Part shown: in pieces, positions 11,707 to 22,575 of the stretch | How the letters are laid out: every line of letters begins with the position of its first letter | Position numbering within the stretch: position 1 is the stretch's first letter | DNA from: Cryptomeria japonica | Taxonomy: Eukaryota; Streptophyta; Pinopsida; Cupressales; Cupressaceae | Assembly (NCBI RefSeq): GCF_030272615.1 | Contig: NC_081405.1 | Span: forward strand, 570,273,095-570,337,094 | DNA: 64,000 nucleotides | Direction of reading: 5' to 3' | Translations under genes and position numbers: made by a program | Notes under the pieces: generated by a model | Databases searched by the model: none | Told to the model about the DNA's origin: nothing | Seen by the model: only the letters and a program-made list of their open reading frames with translations

Positions 11707-13714
11707 TGGTGAAGGAGCACCTAGTTCTTGTTTAAATTTTGATTTAAATTTAGGCTGAATGGATAGTGTCTATGATTAAGCAAGGAATTTTGTGATGTAA
11801 TAAGGTCCATGTGTTACAACCTAGGGTTGTCGTTGCACCAAATGATATGACCTATCAATACCCAATACAACCACTACACTTATACAATCCACAGGAGGTT
11901 GTTAAACCAGGTCATGAATCTCTGTGAGGGACATTGGCCTACTGCCAATAATCCCCATCCAAGTGTCACTCATTGCAGCCTACATGATTCAAACCCATGA
12001 CCAAGCTCTGATACCACTTGTTACAAGCTAGGATTTTTGTGGCACCAAAAGATCGACTTGTCAATGCCCAATACAACCACTAGACTTATAGAATCCTCAG
12101 GAGGTTGTTAAAGCATGTCACGACTCCTTGTGAGGGATGGTGGTTCACTGCCAACACCATGTAGACCATGTTTATTGTATTTGAGTCATTTGGATTCAAC
12201 TAGGTTCATGTTGTTAAGTTTTGTCAAAAATGCAATGAAAATTGTAAAGTTGTCATGTTGAAAAGTTGTCAAATTGCAAGTTTTGGGAAGTTTAAGGGTC
12301 ATCGAGCCCAAAAGTTAGCTTAGTTTGGTTGTAAATATTTATTGAAGGGTGTAAGGGTGTTATAAACTCCATTCCATCATTGCAAAAGAGATAGTTTTGA
12401 GGTTTGTGGGAAGAAGCCTTGAATATAGCATGAAATACTGAAAAAATAACTCGTGTTTCCCTTGTTGTAATCATTTTATTCTTGTATTTGTAGATTATTC
12501 ATGGCTTGAATCTGGTTGTGGATTTAATTATTATTATTTTTCTTTATTTTTTAATTGGTTTGATGCAAACTCATCAAGTTTTAAGAAATTTATAGTTAAT
12601 TCTTTCAAAATAGGCCAAATTCTAGGTTAGGAAAGCCACTGAATACAATAAATTCCATTAAAAAAAATTACTCAAAAGAATGGTCTAAACATTTGTGAAA
12701 TTTTTATTTTATGAATTTTCTTTCACATTACAAAATTTTTAACCAAAAGGTTGAGGTTTTCTATGGATATCTTGATGCCCTAGTTGATGTTTTTCTCATG
12801 TTTTAATCAAACAATGATGCATAGATGGTGGGTTTTGATATAAATATCTTGTTCTGTAATTTGTGAGATTTGGAGTAAAATTTGAAAACCCTATCTGGTG
12901 TTTTTCAACCTTTAAAACAAGTGTTTATGTCCAAGAGATCATAGAACTAACAAACCCTCATTCTATACAAGCCTAGATAGGCCGAAAGGTAAGGTTTTGC
13001 AGCTGGGTAAAATTGTGAATATGTCCATTAATAAAAGTTGTTGATTTGGTATATTTGAGACCTATGGAGACATTTTAAATTTTTTTGGTATTGGGGTTGA
13101 ATTACTTTACAGGGTTACCTTGTAAAAGTGGCCTAATTAGGCCTAGGAAACAGAGGAGAAAAAAAGTTTGAGGAATGTGTTTCAAAAATAACCTACATTA
13201 ATTTTTTATATATTTTAAAGAAGCCAAATGGGTACTAAAATAATTTTTAATATTCAGGATATCAGGTATTATTCCAAATTTGTGAAGGGAAATTTCTATT
13301 TGAAGGGCTAGTAGGACATAAGCCAATTAGGGGGTGCATAAAGGGGTTTGATGAAACCAAAAATTTTGTTAGTATCCAAGATTGTAGATATGTTATATTT
13401 GACTAATTTAATGTGTTCCCAATGTCAGAGGAATCTTGGGAACCATCAATCCCTTATTTGGTGTTTGTAGTCCTATGAAGCATAGTGCAATTGTGAAGAG
13501 AACTTGGGTTTGTTAATGGTTGAGTGTGAATCTTTGTTAAACACTCAAAATAATATGAATACATATGTTTCCACCATCATGGTGTATTAGAGACTAAATT
13601 ATGTGGGGTTTCCTTGTCTAATGTGATTGGTTGTTTGGGCTATGGGAAGATTATGAGCCCATTGTTGTGAAATATGCCTACATGGTGTTGATTGGAACCC
13701 CGCCTTCTGCATCA
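11707..13714 (+). repeat. 3' LTR of the LARD-like element (contains a TRIM)
   Basis: Begins TGGTGAAGG and ends GCATCA, followed by TSD aaatt. It is 2008 bases because it carries a 345-bp miniature LTR element at 11812-12156 plus its 5-bp target duplication. Confidence 0.85.
11812..12156 (-). mobile_element. Complete miniature LTR retrotransposon (TRIM/SMART type), TSD ccatg
   Basis: A 345-base element with TSD ccatg at 11807-11811 and 12157-12161. Terminal repeats are 11812-11950 (139 bp) and 12019-12156 (138 bp), each TGTTACAA...GCCAAYA on the plus strand. On the minus strand the LTR ends TTGTAACA, then a two-base spacer, then TGGTATCAGAGC (12005-12016), the initiator tRNA-Met primer site. 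The far side of the 68-base internal region begins GGATGGGGAT next to the other LTR, a plausible polypurine tract. It encodes nothing. Elements of this design (TRIM; the smallest called SMART) are known in plants and are mobilised in trans. Confidence 0.9.
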
Positions 13715-14785
13715 AAATTGGCTTGATGATAATTTGTGATGCTACAAGTCCTCTATCCCTTCTCTTGAAGCTAGGTTATTTCCTTCACTTGATGTATAGG
13801 GAAGAAACCTTCATCTAGCATCCCTCTTCCAGTGCATGCAATGGAAGTTTTGAGCTTAAGGGCTATCTTCATACACTTGTTAGTAAAGAGGTTGATGCTA
13901 GTTCTAAAATATAACTTTCCCAATATTAAAAAAAAACATCTATGCTAGTATAAAGTAAACGACAAAAACAAAATTGTTAAAAATGAATAACAACAATAAA
14001 ACTAAATTTAATAGTTCTAATCCTTAGCACTATCTCAAGAAATGTTACAAAAAATTACTAGCCTCCACTATGTTCATAAATTTGGTGCAATATATCATGC
14101 ACTCAACTTGGTTGAGATGTTCAATGGGGTAACTTCATATCTTAAATGGGGGTTCAATTAATTATTGGCCAAGGACATATCCTTAAAGATGGCACTAGTA
14201 CTATATGTGTACCAAAGGATTTCTAAAGTTTCTTATCATTGCATAAAAAAAGACTACTTAATGAAAGTGTAGGTAGTGTTGAATGAAAACCTAGCTGATA
14301 TAATAGTTGCTATAGAAAACTTAAGAGAAACTAAATTATGGTTGTAGATAATAGTTCATAAGTAATGGAAAATAACAAATTGGTTGCAACCAGGACTATA
14401 ATTATGAAATTATTAACAAAGCATAAAACAAATAAGTTAACAATCATTAAGGAACCAATAGTAAACTAGCTACTATATTAATAAAAAAGTAATAATAGAA
14501 AATATAGAGGATTACATTAGGTCAAGTGTCCCTTGTTTGAGGAGTATAATCTCTCGTAAGTAATAGTACTCTTAATTCAAAATATAATTGACATCATATA
14601 TTCTCATTCATAATGCATACCCAGATAATAGCATTACAACTACAAAAAAAAATATAGAAACAACCATTTTCGCATCATTCATAATTCTGACATTCATTAT
14701 CTAGTAAAAACTAAAAACAACTTTAAATGGTAACTAGAGAAGATCATAACTAACACAAAACTTCCTCCTTTTAAATAAATTCATA

Positions 14786-15229
14786 GGAACAGGATAATTA
14801 AGGATGTGATTCACTACATTGAATCTAATATAATGAGGCATAATCTCCTCATGATCCATAATATTAGAGGTATTCCATGTTCACTTGAAGAGAAACATTC
14901 ACCAATGACTCGAGCATGACTATAACTCTCGTACCATTCATTAACTATTTCCATACGAATTGACAAAGTATGTCTCCTTTGGCTACAAATGGCATTGGCT
15001 CACTTCAAGACACCTATTAGTTATTTACAATGAATAATAATCCTCTCAAATTATCATCGATAACATTGAACAATATATCAATCATTAAATAATAAAAAAT
15101 ATTCCATATCAACATTTCATTTATATATTATAATTGGATGATAATGTAGCTATGAGGATGATTAAAACATATAATAAGTCTAATAATGGTCTAATAAAGT
15201 TTGACAAATTAGCAGGAATTAAGTAAAAA
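14786..15229. other. Unassigned stretch downstream of repeat copy B
   Basis: No ORF, repeat or element boundary is recognised. The antisense strand has short open stretches but they are broken by stops and show no clear domain; it may be the 3' continuation of the decayed gag element at 15230-16150. Confidence 0.3.
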
Positions 15230-16150
15230 TAGCTCGACATTCCCTAGACTCATCATACTTCAAGGAAGAGATATATGATCCTCTTTTCTGACATATCTGA
15301 AACCATAATAATAATTTTGTAAAAATATTTTCTCTATACTTATCTCAATAGATTTTCTTTGTCTTAATTTTGACAACTCATTAAAATAGTCTTCATCTTA
15401 AAATTTAAATATATCTATCAACATTTGACTAAACTCATCAAAAGTTTTTACTCGTTTGTGGCCTTGAGTAATCATATCTTGGTACCACTAGTCATAAGTA
15501 GCATCTTCAAGTTGCAAATTTTCATACTAAACAAAATCCTTCTCCTTCATAGTGTTGATTGCAAAAAAGGTTTGTAGCTCCTGTAATCTAGCTTTGGCCA
15601 AATTCTTATTTGTTTATTCAAGCTAACATCTAAAATTTTACTCAACTTATTCTTGAGCTCTTTTCTACTTGATTATTGATATTTCTTATCAAATTTTGTA
15701 GGAAGCAATGTATTTATCATGTCCACATAATCTTTGAATGAAACTAATTTTTTGAGTTATTCATCTACATTATTAAAAGTTGTTTTCATTGCAATTGAAT
15801 CTCCTACATTTTCTTCCATATGATTAAAAGTTGGGTTTGGAGTAGGTACTTCATAGATGATGGTAAAAAAAAATTCTATGAAGTTTTAGAAAAGGTTTTA
15901 TTTCAATCTTTAGAAACGTTTGAAGTACTTCCTTTCTCTGGTGTAGACACCAAGCCTTGTGGTTTCTTTACAAGAATCCTCGTCACTTACATGATCTTCA
16001 CAATAATTTTTGTATAGTTTTCTTGTAATTTTCTTAGATGTCAAGAAAAAGAAATTATGCTTCTCAAAAACATCAACCATGTCTACCCTCTTTTTAGTTT
16101 CTACTTCAATTTCTTCTAAGTAAGATTTGTCCAAAAGTCCATTATTCTTT
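15230..16150 (-). pseudogene. Decayed retrotransposon gag, minus strand
   Basis: The minus strand, read across several in-frame stops, gives a recognisable Retrotrans_gag-type capsid sequence: GHKRVKTFDEFSQMLID followed by YFNELSKLRQRKSIEI, the usual hydrophobic-aromatic ...F..L..L.Q..S... pattern, around 15340-15460. Upstream (15700-16134) is an open, Lys/Glu-rich frame that may be the N-terminal part. No LTR, protease or RT could be linked to it. The reading frame is broken by stops and at least one frameshift. Confidence 0.6.
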
Positions 16151-16825
16151 TCATGTTACAAATATCTCCTTTCCCTTTAACATCGTTGCATAAATTTAGT
16201 TAAACACCAAAGATGGAAATATGATAGATTTGGTACCATTGGAATATCCCTTGGAAATAATTTAGATCAGGTATAGTATCATTTTAAATATCTTTAATTA
16301 AATATATACCAACAATTTTGAAACTACATCAAAACAATGCATTGAAAAATGCTTGAAATAACACACGAAAAATTGATAAATCCATACAAAAGCTAATATA
16401 TAATGAATATAAAGATTTGAAACAATAAATTAGTTCCTATTTACTATCATAAGATTATTTATGCAACAAATATTTACAACAACAATTATCCAAATTTAAA
16501 ATGTAAAATATTTTCCTAGAAAGCACTATTAAACATAACTATATTTAATGAACCTTCATCCAACATACAAAATATTTACCAAATTATTAAATATCTATAT
16601 AAAATATAAAATAAAAGTAATTTAAATTGGCAATGATGTTATCAAATTCTATATAAAATTGGAAACACAAACCCACAACTATTAATTTAAAACTAGTACC
16701 AAACCCGTAAAAATTAACGAAGAAAAGAATGAAATTTGGAACCACTCTACACAATGAAAAACTTTAACTTAGACTGCATATTGATCATGTGCTTTAAAAT
16801 CCCATTCTTTGATGATATTAAAACC
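16151..16825. other. AT-rich flank, nothing recognised
   Basis: Low-complexity AT-rich DNA without a supported gene, repeat or element boundary. It forms the left flank of the Ty3/gypsy element that starts at 16951. Confidence 0.4.
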
Positions 16826-16950
16826 ATTAAATCTCCCATTGTTGAGCCTCTTTCTCCATAGGTTTATCAACCTTTGAAGAACGATAAAGCTTAAATAAAG
16901 CAAATAGCAAAGTGAATACATGAAATAAAGCCAAAACCATACTTGAATAT
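16826..16950. repeat. 125-bp flanking duplication, left copy
   Basis: The segment attaaatctcccattg...acttgaatat directly abuts the left end of the gypsy element. The same 125 bases, with a handful of substitutions, lie at 28529-28653 next to the truncated right LTR. This is far longer than the usual 5-bp TSD. Confidence 0.85.
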
Positions 16951-17738
16951 TGTTTATGGTGAAAATGTATAACAACAATATTGAAAGGCTAAATGAATTC
17001 AACCACAAAACCCTAGCCTAACAACAACAAAGATCCACCATAACGTATGAAGATTACCTAAGACAATGCAAATCAAATGAAATCACAAAGATTATACCAT
17101 CACATGTCTAATAGAGTTTGAATCTCCATTCTTCCTATCTCCATTGATCTTGTTTGATATATTTGCTCTCAGATTTTATATGTGCATAATAGCTCAACAA
17201 AGAACGGAAATTTGGTTGCAAGTAGGATCGTATATGCAAGTTCGAAAGCGTAGTGTAGTCAATTGATTGGTCAAGATGCATAGGGTTGATAATGAAGGAA
17301 GTATCTCCTTATATAGAAAACACTATAAGAAATGGAGGGGTAAGATTGAGAGGTGTAAAAGATAAATGGTCGGCTATGATTAGAGGGTAGGTAGATAAAA
17401 TAAGAAAATAATGAGAGGGTAGGTAGTGTAGGAATTAAGAGATGAATGACATGTGTCATGGGTAGAAAAGGCTAATGAATTAATTAAATAAATCAAGATT
17501 TATTTAATTAATAGAAGAAGTGGGATCAATGAAATAAATAAGATATTTATTTAATTTAGGCAAAAGGATAATTTAAATAAATAAATGTATTTATTTAAAT
17601 GAGAAATAAGGCTAGAAGAGGATAAATGAATTAATTAAATAAATAAAGATTTATTTAATTAATAGAAGAATTAGGCTTAAATAATTAAATAAATAAAGAT
17701 ATTTATTTAATTAGACATGACAATTTTAGGTGTCTACA
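16951..17738 (-). repeat. 3' LTR of the Tat-like element
   Basis: On the minus strand it starts TGTAGACACC (17738) and ends CCATAAACA (16951), 788 bases. It contains a TATA-like motif (antisense of cttatata at 17308-17315) and an AT-rich zone with repeated attaattaaataaat blocks at 17470-17710. Confidence 0.85.
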
Positions 17739-17757
17739 TTTTGCCCCTCTTTGAACC
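17739..17757 (-). promoter_or_regulatory. Polypurine tract of the Tat-like element
   Basis: The minus strand reads GGTTCAAAGAGGGGCAAAA immediately before the LTR start TGTAGACA. This purine run is the expected plus-strand DNA primer site and fixes the orientation of the element. Confidence 0.8.
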
Positions 17758-18264
17758 AATGTAGCTTATTGTGTTGTTTCAAAGAAGATGAGATAAACTG
17801 ATACAAAGTTGCCCCAAGATGGGAATGATATGCCCCCTCGAGAGATTGGATGAAAATATCTGGAAAGATCGCAGACCATCTCTCGATAAGAAAGAAAGGC
17901 TAGAATGGACTAACCAGATAGAGTGACAAAGTCATGGGATAATGAAGCCTAGCTCGAGAGACGAGGGCTAGGGCTAGGGCTAGGATAGTCGATAAGATAG
18001 ACCACGTGGGGAATACATCCTCATTGTCATCCATACATCCAAGAGATCTGAGTGCAGAGAGAGAATAGAGCAACAATAGTCAACAGCGATGGCATTGGTG
18101 CACAGATTCGACCGCGTTCACCGATATCAAAGGCCAGCAGATGCAGGAGACCCGATAAGTACCACGAAACCTCCTTGTACTTTGTCACATTAATTGTTGT
18201 CATTAATGCACGCTAGGTAGTGTAATCAATGCATTTTAGATTAAATAGGGGTAAAAAAAGTGCA

Positions 18265-18485
18265 AAGGCGTGTCTGTGCTAGTGTCAGGCGCGTCTGGGT
18301 TGGCTAGGCATGTCTATGTTTGTGCTAGGCGCGTCTATGAAGGAAAAGGCATCTATGTCAAATGCAAGTGCGTTTGTGTTGTGTAGATGTGTTTGTGCTA
18401 TGTGGGCACGTCTATGTAGAGCAGGCGTGTTTGTGCAATATGTAAGCATGTTTATGTCATGAAGGCACGTTTGTGTCTTCTAGGG
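18265..18485. repeat. Minisatellite of degenerate gcgtctgtg units
   Basis: About nine irregular units of roughly 20-28 bases built on aggcgYgtYtRtgt (for example aggcgtgtctgtgct, aggcgcgtctgggtt, aggcatgtctatgtt, aagcatgtttatgtc). Non-coding, in the 3' region of the Tat-like element. Confidence 0.7.
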
Positions 18486-18686
18486 CAAATGGGTAGTTCT
18501 GTGATGAATATACACTATTGATTGGATAAGCTGCTGAGAGGATACACTCAAGTAGGTACTCTAGGGAAGGCTAGGATAGCAAATAGGGATAGGATTGACA
18601 ATTCTGTGATAAAACATACGTTGCCAATTAGGAAACTACTCAAGAGGATACACTCAATAAGAGGCCCTAGGATAGGATAGATCAAG

Positions 18687-18981
18687 GCACTTTGTGATGA
18701 ACAGGGAGTACCAAGACATAGTACTTTGTGATGAATAGGGATTACTAATATGAGTAGCACTTTGTGATGAACAGGGAGTACAAATATGAGCAGCACTTTG
18801 TGATGAATAGGAAGTGCAAAACATGTAGTACTTTGTGATGAATAGTGAGTACCACTAGGATAAACAACAACACTTTGTGATGAACAGTGAGTGTCACTAG
18901 GATAGAACGCCATATAATAGATATAAGCACTAGGATAATAAGCAGGATTTTGTGATGAACAGTGAATGCCACTTTAACTAA
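18687..18981. repeat. Minisatellite with ~36-bp units (ctttgtgatgaacag)
   Basis: Seven units start at about 18687, 18721, 18757, 18793, 18828, 18870 and 18946, each led by RYACTTTGTGATGAAYAG (the last reads gattttgtgatgaacag). Spacing is 34-36 bases for the first four intervals, then 42 and 76. Two diverged relatives lie upstream near 18492 and 18597. Open frames across it on either strand are translations of the repeat, not genes. Confidence 0.85.
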
Positions 18982-19068
18982 CACAGTTGATTTCCTTGAC
19001 TGCAGGAGTATCTACCTATGTAGGAGTCACGAGAGAGATTCCCATCGACTCAGAGGTTATGACCATAG

Positions 19069-19880
19069 CTGACTTTTGAGGACAGAGCAGCTATTGAGGT
19101 TATGGGTTTGCGATTTATTCTATATGTGCCTGAGTTTCGAGCGAACATGGGATTACTAACTGCACTTGCTGAGAGATGGCACTCAAAGACTTACACTTTC
19201 CATTTGCCAATGGGTGAGACGACAGTCACCTTAGAGGATGTATACAGGATACTAAGGATACCAATCGATGGGGAGTTAGTGCCATATGATCAAGACGGAG
19301 ATAGGGATGCACTGAGATGAGTGTTTTAGGATCCGAAACTGGAGATGAGGGTTGGACACGTGGCATGGGACACAATGAAATAGACTAGATTAGCATTACC
19401 AACAGTACTGGAAAGAGTGATTAGTGGGTTCCTCTGTCTAGATAGGGTGACATGAGAATTGGCTGTGGGATGGGGGAGGACTTTAGAGAGGGGTACAACT
19501 AGACTCAAGAGATAGCTGAGGGATACTGAGCGGGACAGGGATTAGACTATTTAGTGCTATATAGAGGCTTAGATAGTAGTGAGGGTAGGGAGACAGGCAA
19601 TAGAGAACATAGGGGCTGGATATGCCTATGTTCTGTGGGTAGGGGAGGAGATAGTCTACTGGAGAGACCTATACTATGGAGTGGTACGAGTAGATCAGCA
19701 GGATAGGAGCTTCCATAGACCATCGCGGACAACGACAACCACTAGAGGGAGGAACAAGAGATAGGCATCTAGCGGTGCGGTCATGGGTCTTCAACCACCA
19801 CCAGATAGAGGAGACATGAGAGATGATCTTGGGGCGGGTCCTTCTAGGGCTTAGACTCCGTTGAGGCCAGGCAGCTCCGA
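19069..19880 (+). pseudogene. Antisense plant mobile domain (PMD) ORF, decayed
   Basis: This plus-strand frame is antisense to the host retroelement. From 19069 it reads LTFEDRAAIEVMGLRF, then LLTALAERWHSKTYTFHLP and TTVTLEDVYRILRIPIDGEL, the signature of the plant mobile domain (aminotransferase-like PMD) shared by plant MAIL/MAIN proteins and many transposons. A stop at 19318-19320 and several later ones break it, but the frame remains recognisable through RVGRQAIENIGAGYAYVLW (19579-) to a Pro/Gly-rich tail near 19880. Antisense extra ORFs between integrase and 3' LTR are known for Tat-lineage elements. Whether this one was ever expressed is unknown. Confidence 0.75.
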
Positions 19881-21590
19881 GGAAGGGAGCTCATCATAGC
19901 CTTAGAGGGCTCCCTATGTATCAGTTTTGTACCATTTTGTATGATGGCACCTTCGGGTGATTGTAGCCATATGATTTTGACATCATTGTATCATGATACT
20001 TATGATTATATATATATGAGATTCATCCTTGCGGCAGCTATATGCATGTGTATCTATGTGATGAGATGTTCTTATGTGATGCTTATGAAATGGATGCAAA
20101 TATGTACATGATGGAATGCAATATTTTTGTTCTTTTATGTTTTTAATATGTTATGCCAATGCAAATGTGAATATGATAATGCAAATAACTATTTACATGA
20201 TGAAAATATAAAATGCGCTAACATGTGTTGTGTTCAGCATGTGATGCAATTGTGAGATCTATATGTATGTATGAAATGCTTATACATGGTAATGTAGGTG
20301 CAACTACATGAAATGCAAATGTTTTTGGTGTGTCATTATACTCAGTCATGTGATAATGGACTCAAGAAGGATGATGGAGGTCAATCAAGAAACGGGGATG
20401 AAAGATAGAAGATATGGAAGTGAAAGAGCTTCTTGTGCGTTATCATCATTGAGATTTATTATGGAAAAATAGGTTATGACAATCAAGGCATATGTTCGAC
20501 CCAGAAAGTCATTGTACCTGTTTGCATAGAGATAAGATAGTCACAAACAAGGAATGCTCTAGTTCATACTAGACTCACAGTGTCCTCATATCCTTGGACA
20601 AGTCATAGCATTACTAAGAGACAATCCATAGACAACAAAGAAAAATAGGTGATGATACCCCATCCTCGCCTTTCTAGTCAAAGACATCCCGGAGATAAAA
20701 TCTCTAGTCAGAGACATCCTGGAAAAGCTAACAACATGCCACCAAAAAGATAAAATCAAAAGAAAATCAAGACTCGACACAAACATCTACTATAGTCCTC
20801 AAGTTTAGTGTCTCTTTTCACTTGTATAAGTCTTATTTGATTGTTGTCACAATGTTTACTTTCACAAAAAGGATAGATAGCACTGAACCATAATGTTGTC
20901 TGATTCTGTTGAAAGATTTGATTTGTTGAAGCCCATTGTTGCTGTTGTGTCTCATCTGAAACTGACTGAATCCATGCAACTAATACTTTATTGTAGAGAA
21001 GATAGAACTTTATTGCGGATTGGCGATGCAAATGTTGCTTTATTGTGGATTGTGCATGGATAGACTGAAGAAAACTGGAAGAAAATGTACTCCTCAGAAC
21101 AGGTGATGCTCTCAGTTCCACACCCATTACTAGACGTAGGATTTGCCTTAGCTACAGATAGGAGTTGATTTATTATGGATGGAAAGGGGTGAAAAGGAAT
21201 GTTTATTATGAATGGCTAACCAATCTTGGATAGATCAATAAAAAGCCATGATGGGAATGGGTAAGTTTATTATGAATGAATAGGTCATGAGTGTGTGCAA
21301 AGTGAAAGGATGAAATGGAATACTGAAGGAAGGAGGAGCAATGTCTCTACGCATGGCGTCGGTGACCTAGTTTTCACCATGGTACTTGCCCAGGGCACCA
21401 CCCAAGTGGTTTTCACCATTGGACAAAAATATTTTTTTGTTTTTCAATTTTTTTATTTTTATTTTTTTCAAAAAAATTTTGTCACAAGGCGCCTGTTTGC
21501 CAGGTTTTTACCAAGTAACGATTTTTTATTTTTATGATTTTTTTGTATTTTTGAATTTTTTGAATTTTTTTTGTATTTTTAAATTAGGAT
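19881..21590. other. 3' non-coding region of the Tat-like element
   Basis: No supported gene. 19990-20330 is rich in atg/gatg dinucleotide-like drift, and 21440-21580 is a T-rich low-complexity patch. Short open frames here carry no recognisable domain. Confidence 0.5.
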
Positions 21591-21599
21591 ATTCTGAAG

Positions 21600-21837
21600 A
21601 GCTATGTGTAAAACCTGTGAAGGTGCATGTTGTTGATAGGATCCTCCAAAGGTCACCATTGGGAGTTGAAAGTTGATATGCACCAGATCCATATGCTGCT
21701 GTGATGATGTAAGGACCAAGCCATTTTGGTTTGAATTTGCTCTTCTTCTCTTTGTCTTGCTGATTTTTAGGATTTTCTCTGAGAACTAAGTCACTTACCT
21801 CAAATGTACGAGGCTTGACCTTATGATTGTAGTTGCA
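21600..21837 (-). pseudogene. Integrase C-terminal tail of the Tat-like element
   Basis: The minus strand reads VKPRTFEVSDLVLRENP, then KWLGPYIITAAYGSGAYQLS and ending DPINNMHLHRFYT before a stop. This is the C-terminal beta-barrel region of Ty3/gypsy integrase (K.R.F..GD.VL, KW.GPY.I, GAY.L, N..HL..FY). The zinc finger and catalytic D,D,E core are not present upstream; the adjoining frame only resembles integrase in its last ~20 residues. It marks the 3' end of pol. Confidence 0.8.
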
Positions 21838-22575
21838 TCATTTCTTTATTGAATGATGTGTAGCTCGAGTGACTATCTTCCTTAATGAAGGATCTAAGAT
21901 AGAATTACTAGTGTGTAGACTACACAGTCCCATATGTGTGTCACCTAAAGAAGTTTGAGCATCCTTGATAACAAAGTCCTTCAAGGAAGATCCATTAAAG
22001 GTCCATGGTGTATCGCCAAAAGGGGATGGATGTGTGGAACAAGTGGATGAGTTATGAAGGCTTATGATTGTGAAAAGAAGTGAAAGTAAGATGGCATGAT
22101 GGAGACTTAGGATCAACAAGTATACATTTTGACTTAAAATTGTAGAACTTTTGCCCACAGTTATTTTGATATTAGGGGAGATCAACTCTTGTTCTTTTTT
22201 CTTCATAGGATTTTTATCCTTGATCTTGATTTTTTCAAAGTCCAATAGCTTTTGATTTTGATTTGGACTAAAGGACTTTTCTTTATTTTCCACTTTTAGA
22301 TTTTTCTTTTCAAAGCTTGATTTGTGATCCCTAATGAGTAAGGGCTTTTGTAATTCTTGTTGATCCAAGTCTAAAAGTGGAGTGAAAATGGAATGTGTGG
22401 ATGGAATAGTAAGGCTATGTGAGTTCTCAAGAGGTCTGGTGATACGCTCAATTGATTCTTCGCTGGAACCACTCTTAGGACTATTGATATCAAGAGATGC
22501 TTGCACCACTAGAACAAATTTGCATTCAGACTTAGTAGCCACAACACTAGGTGCTTCGTACCCAATTCCCTGCAA
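21838..22575 (-). CDS. Uncharacterised ORF between protease and integrase tail
   Basis: A 245-residue open frame without RT motifs. It is Ser/Lys-rich (KIKIKDKNPMKKKEQ) and has one hydrophobic stretch near residues 150-170 (VYLLILSLHHAILLSLLFTI) that could be membrane-inserted or simply a frame artefact. Its C-terminal residues (RKIVTRATHHSIKK) lead straight into the integrase tail after a stop, so the ORF fills the place where RT, RNase H and the integrase core should be. It could be captured sequence or the scrambled product of an internal deletion. I assign no function. Confidence 0.45.
   Translation of the reverse strand: MQGIGYEAPSVVATKSECKFVLVVQASLDINSPKSGSSEESIERITRPLENSHSLTIPSTHSIFTPLLDLDQQELQKPLLIRDHKSSFEKKNLKVENKEKSFSPNQNQKLLDFEKIKIKDKNPMKKKEQELISPNIKITVGKSSTILSQNVYLLILSLHHAILLSLLFTIISLHNSSTCSTHPSPFGDTPWTFNGSSLKDFVIKDAQTSLGDTHMGLCSLHTSNSILDPSLRKIVTRATHHSIKK

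Larger units (their letters stand above)
9107..13714 (+). mobile_element. LTR retrotransposon, non-autonomous (LARD-like), TSD aaatt
   Basis: The element starts TGGTGTGGGAG (9107) and ends GCATCA (13714), with 5-bp TSDs aaatt at 9102-9106 and 13715-13719. LTRs are 9107-10626 and 11707-13714. A primer-binding site matching plant initiator tRNA-Met (TGGTATCAGAGC) sits two bases after the 5' LTR. The internal region is only 1080 bases and has no recognisable protease, RT, RNase H or integrase, so it depended on enzymes supplied in trans. By-eye LTR identity is roughly 85-90%, so it is old. No clear polypurine tract precedes the 3' LTR. Confidence 0.85.
7965..14785. repeat. Dispersed repeat copy B, split by an LTR element
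   Basis: Copy B comprises 7965-9106 and 13715-14785; the intervening 9107-13714 is a younger LTR element with TSD aaatt. After removing the insert the copy is about 2.2 kb, matching copy A without its tandem duplication. Direct alignment of the empty site in copy A (gaggtgcaaattggcttgatg, near 6653-6672) with the filled site here supports the insertion boundaries. Confidence 0.7.

Noticed and set aside
18265-18981. CRISPR-like array (short repeats with spacers)
   Set aside because: The repeats are tandem minisatellite units with degenerate sequence and no unique spacers of constant length, in a plant retroelement.
18548-18984. Two overlapping minus-strand frames with repeated HHKVLL residues
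   Set aside because: They are translations of the 36-bp minisatellite inside the retroelement 3' region; no domain.
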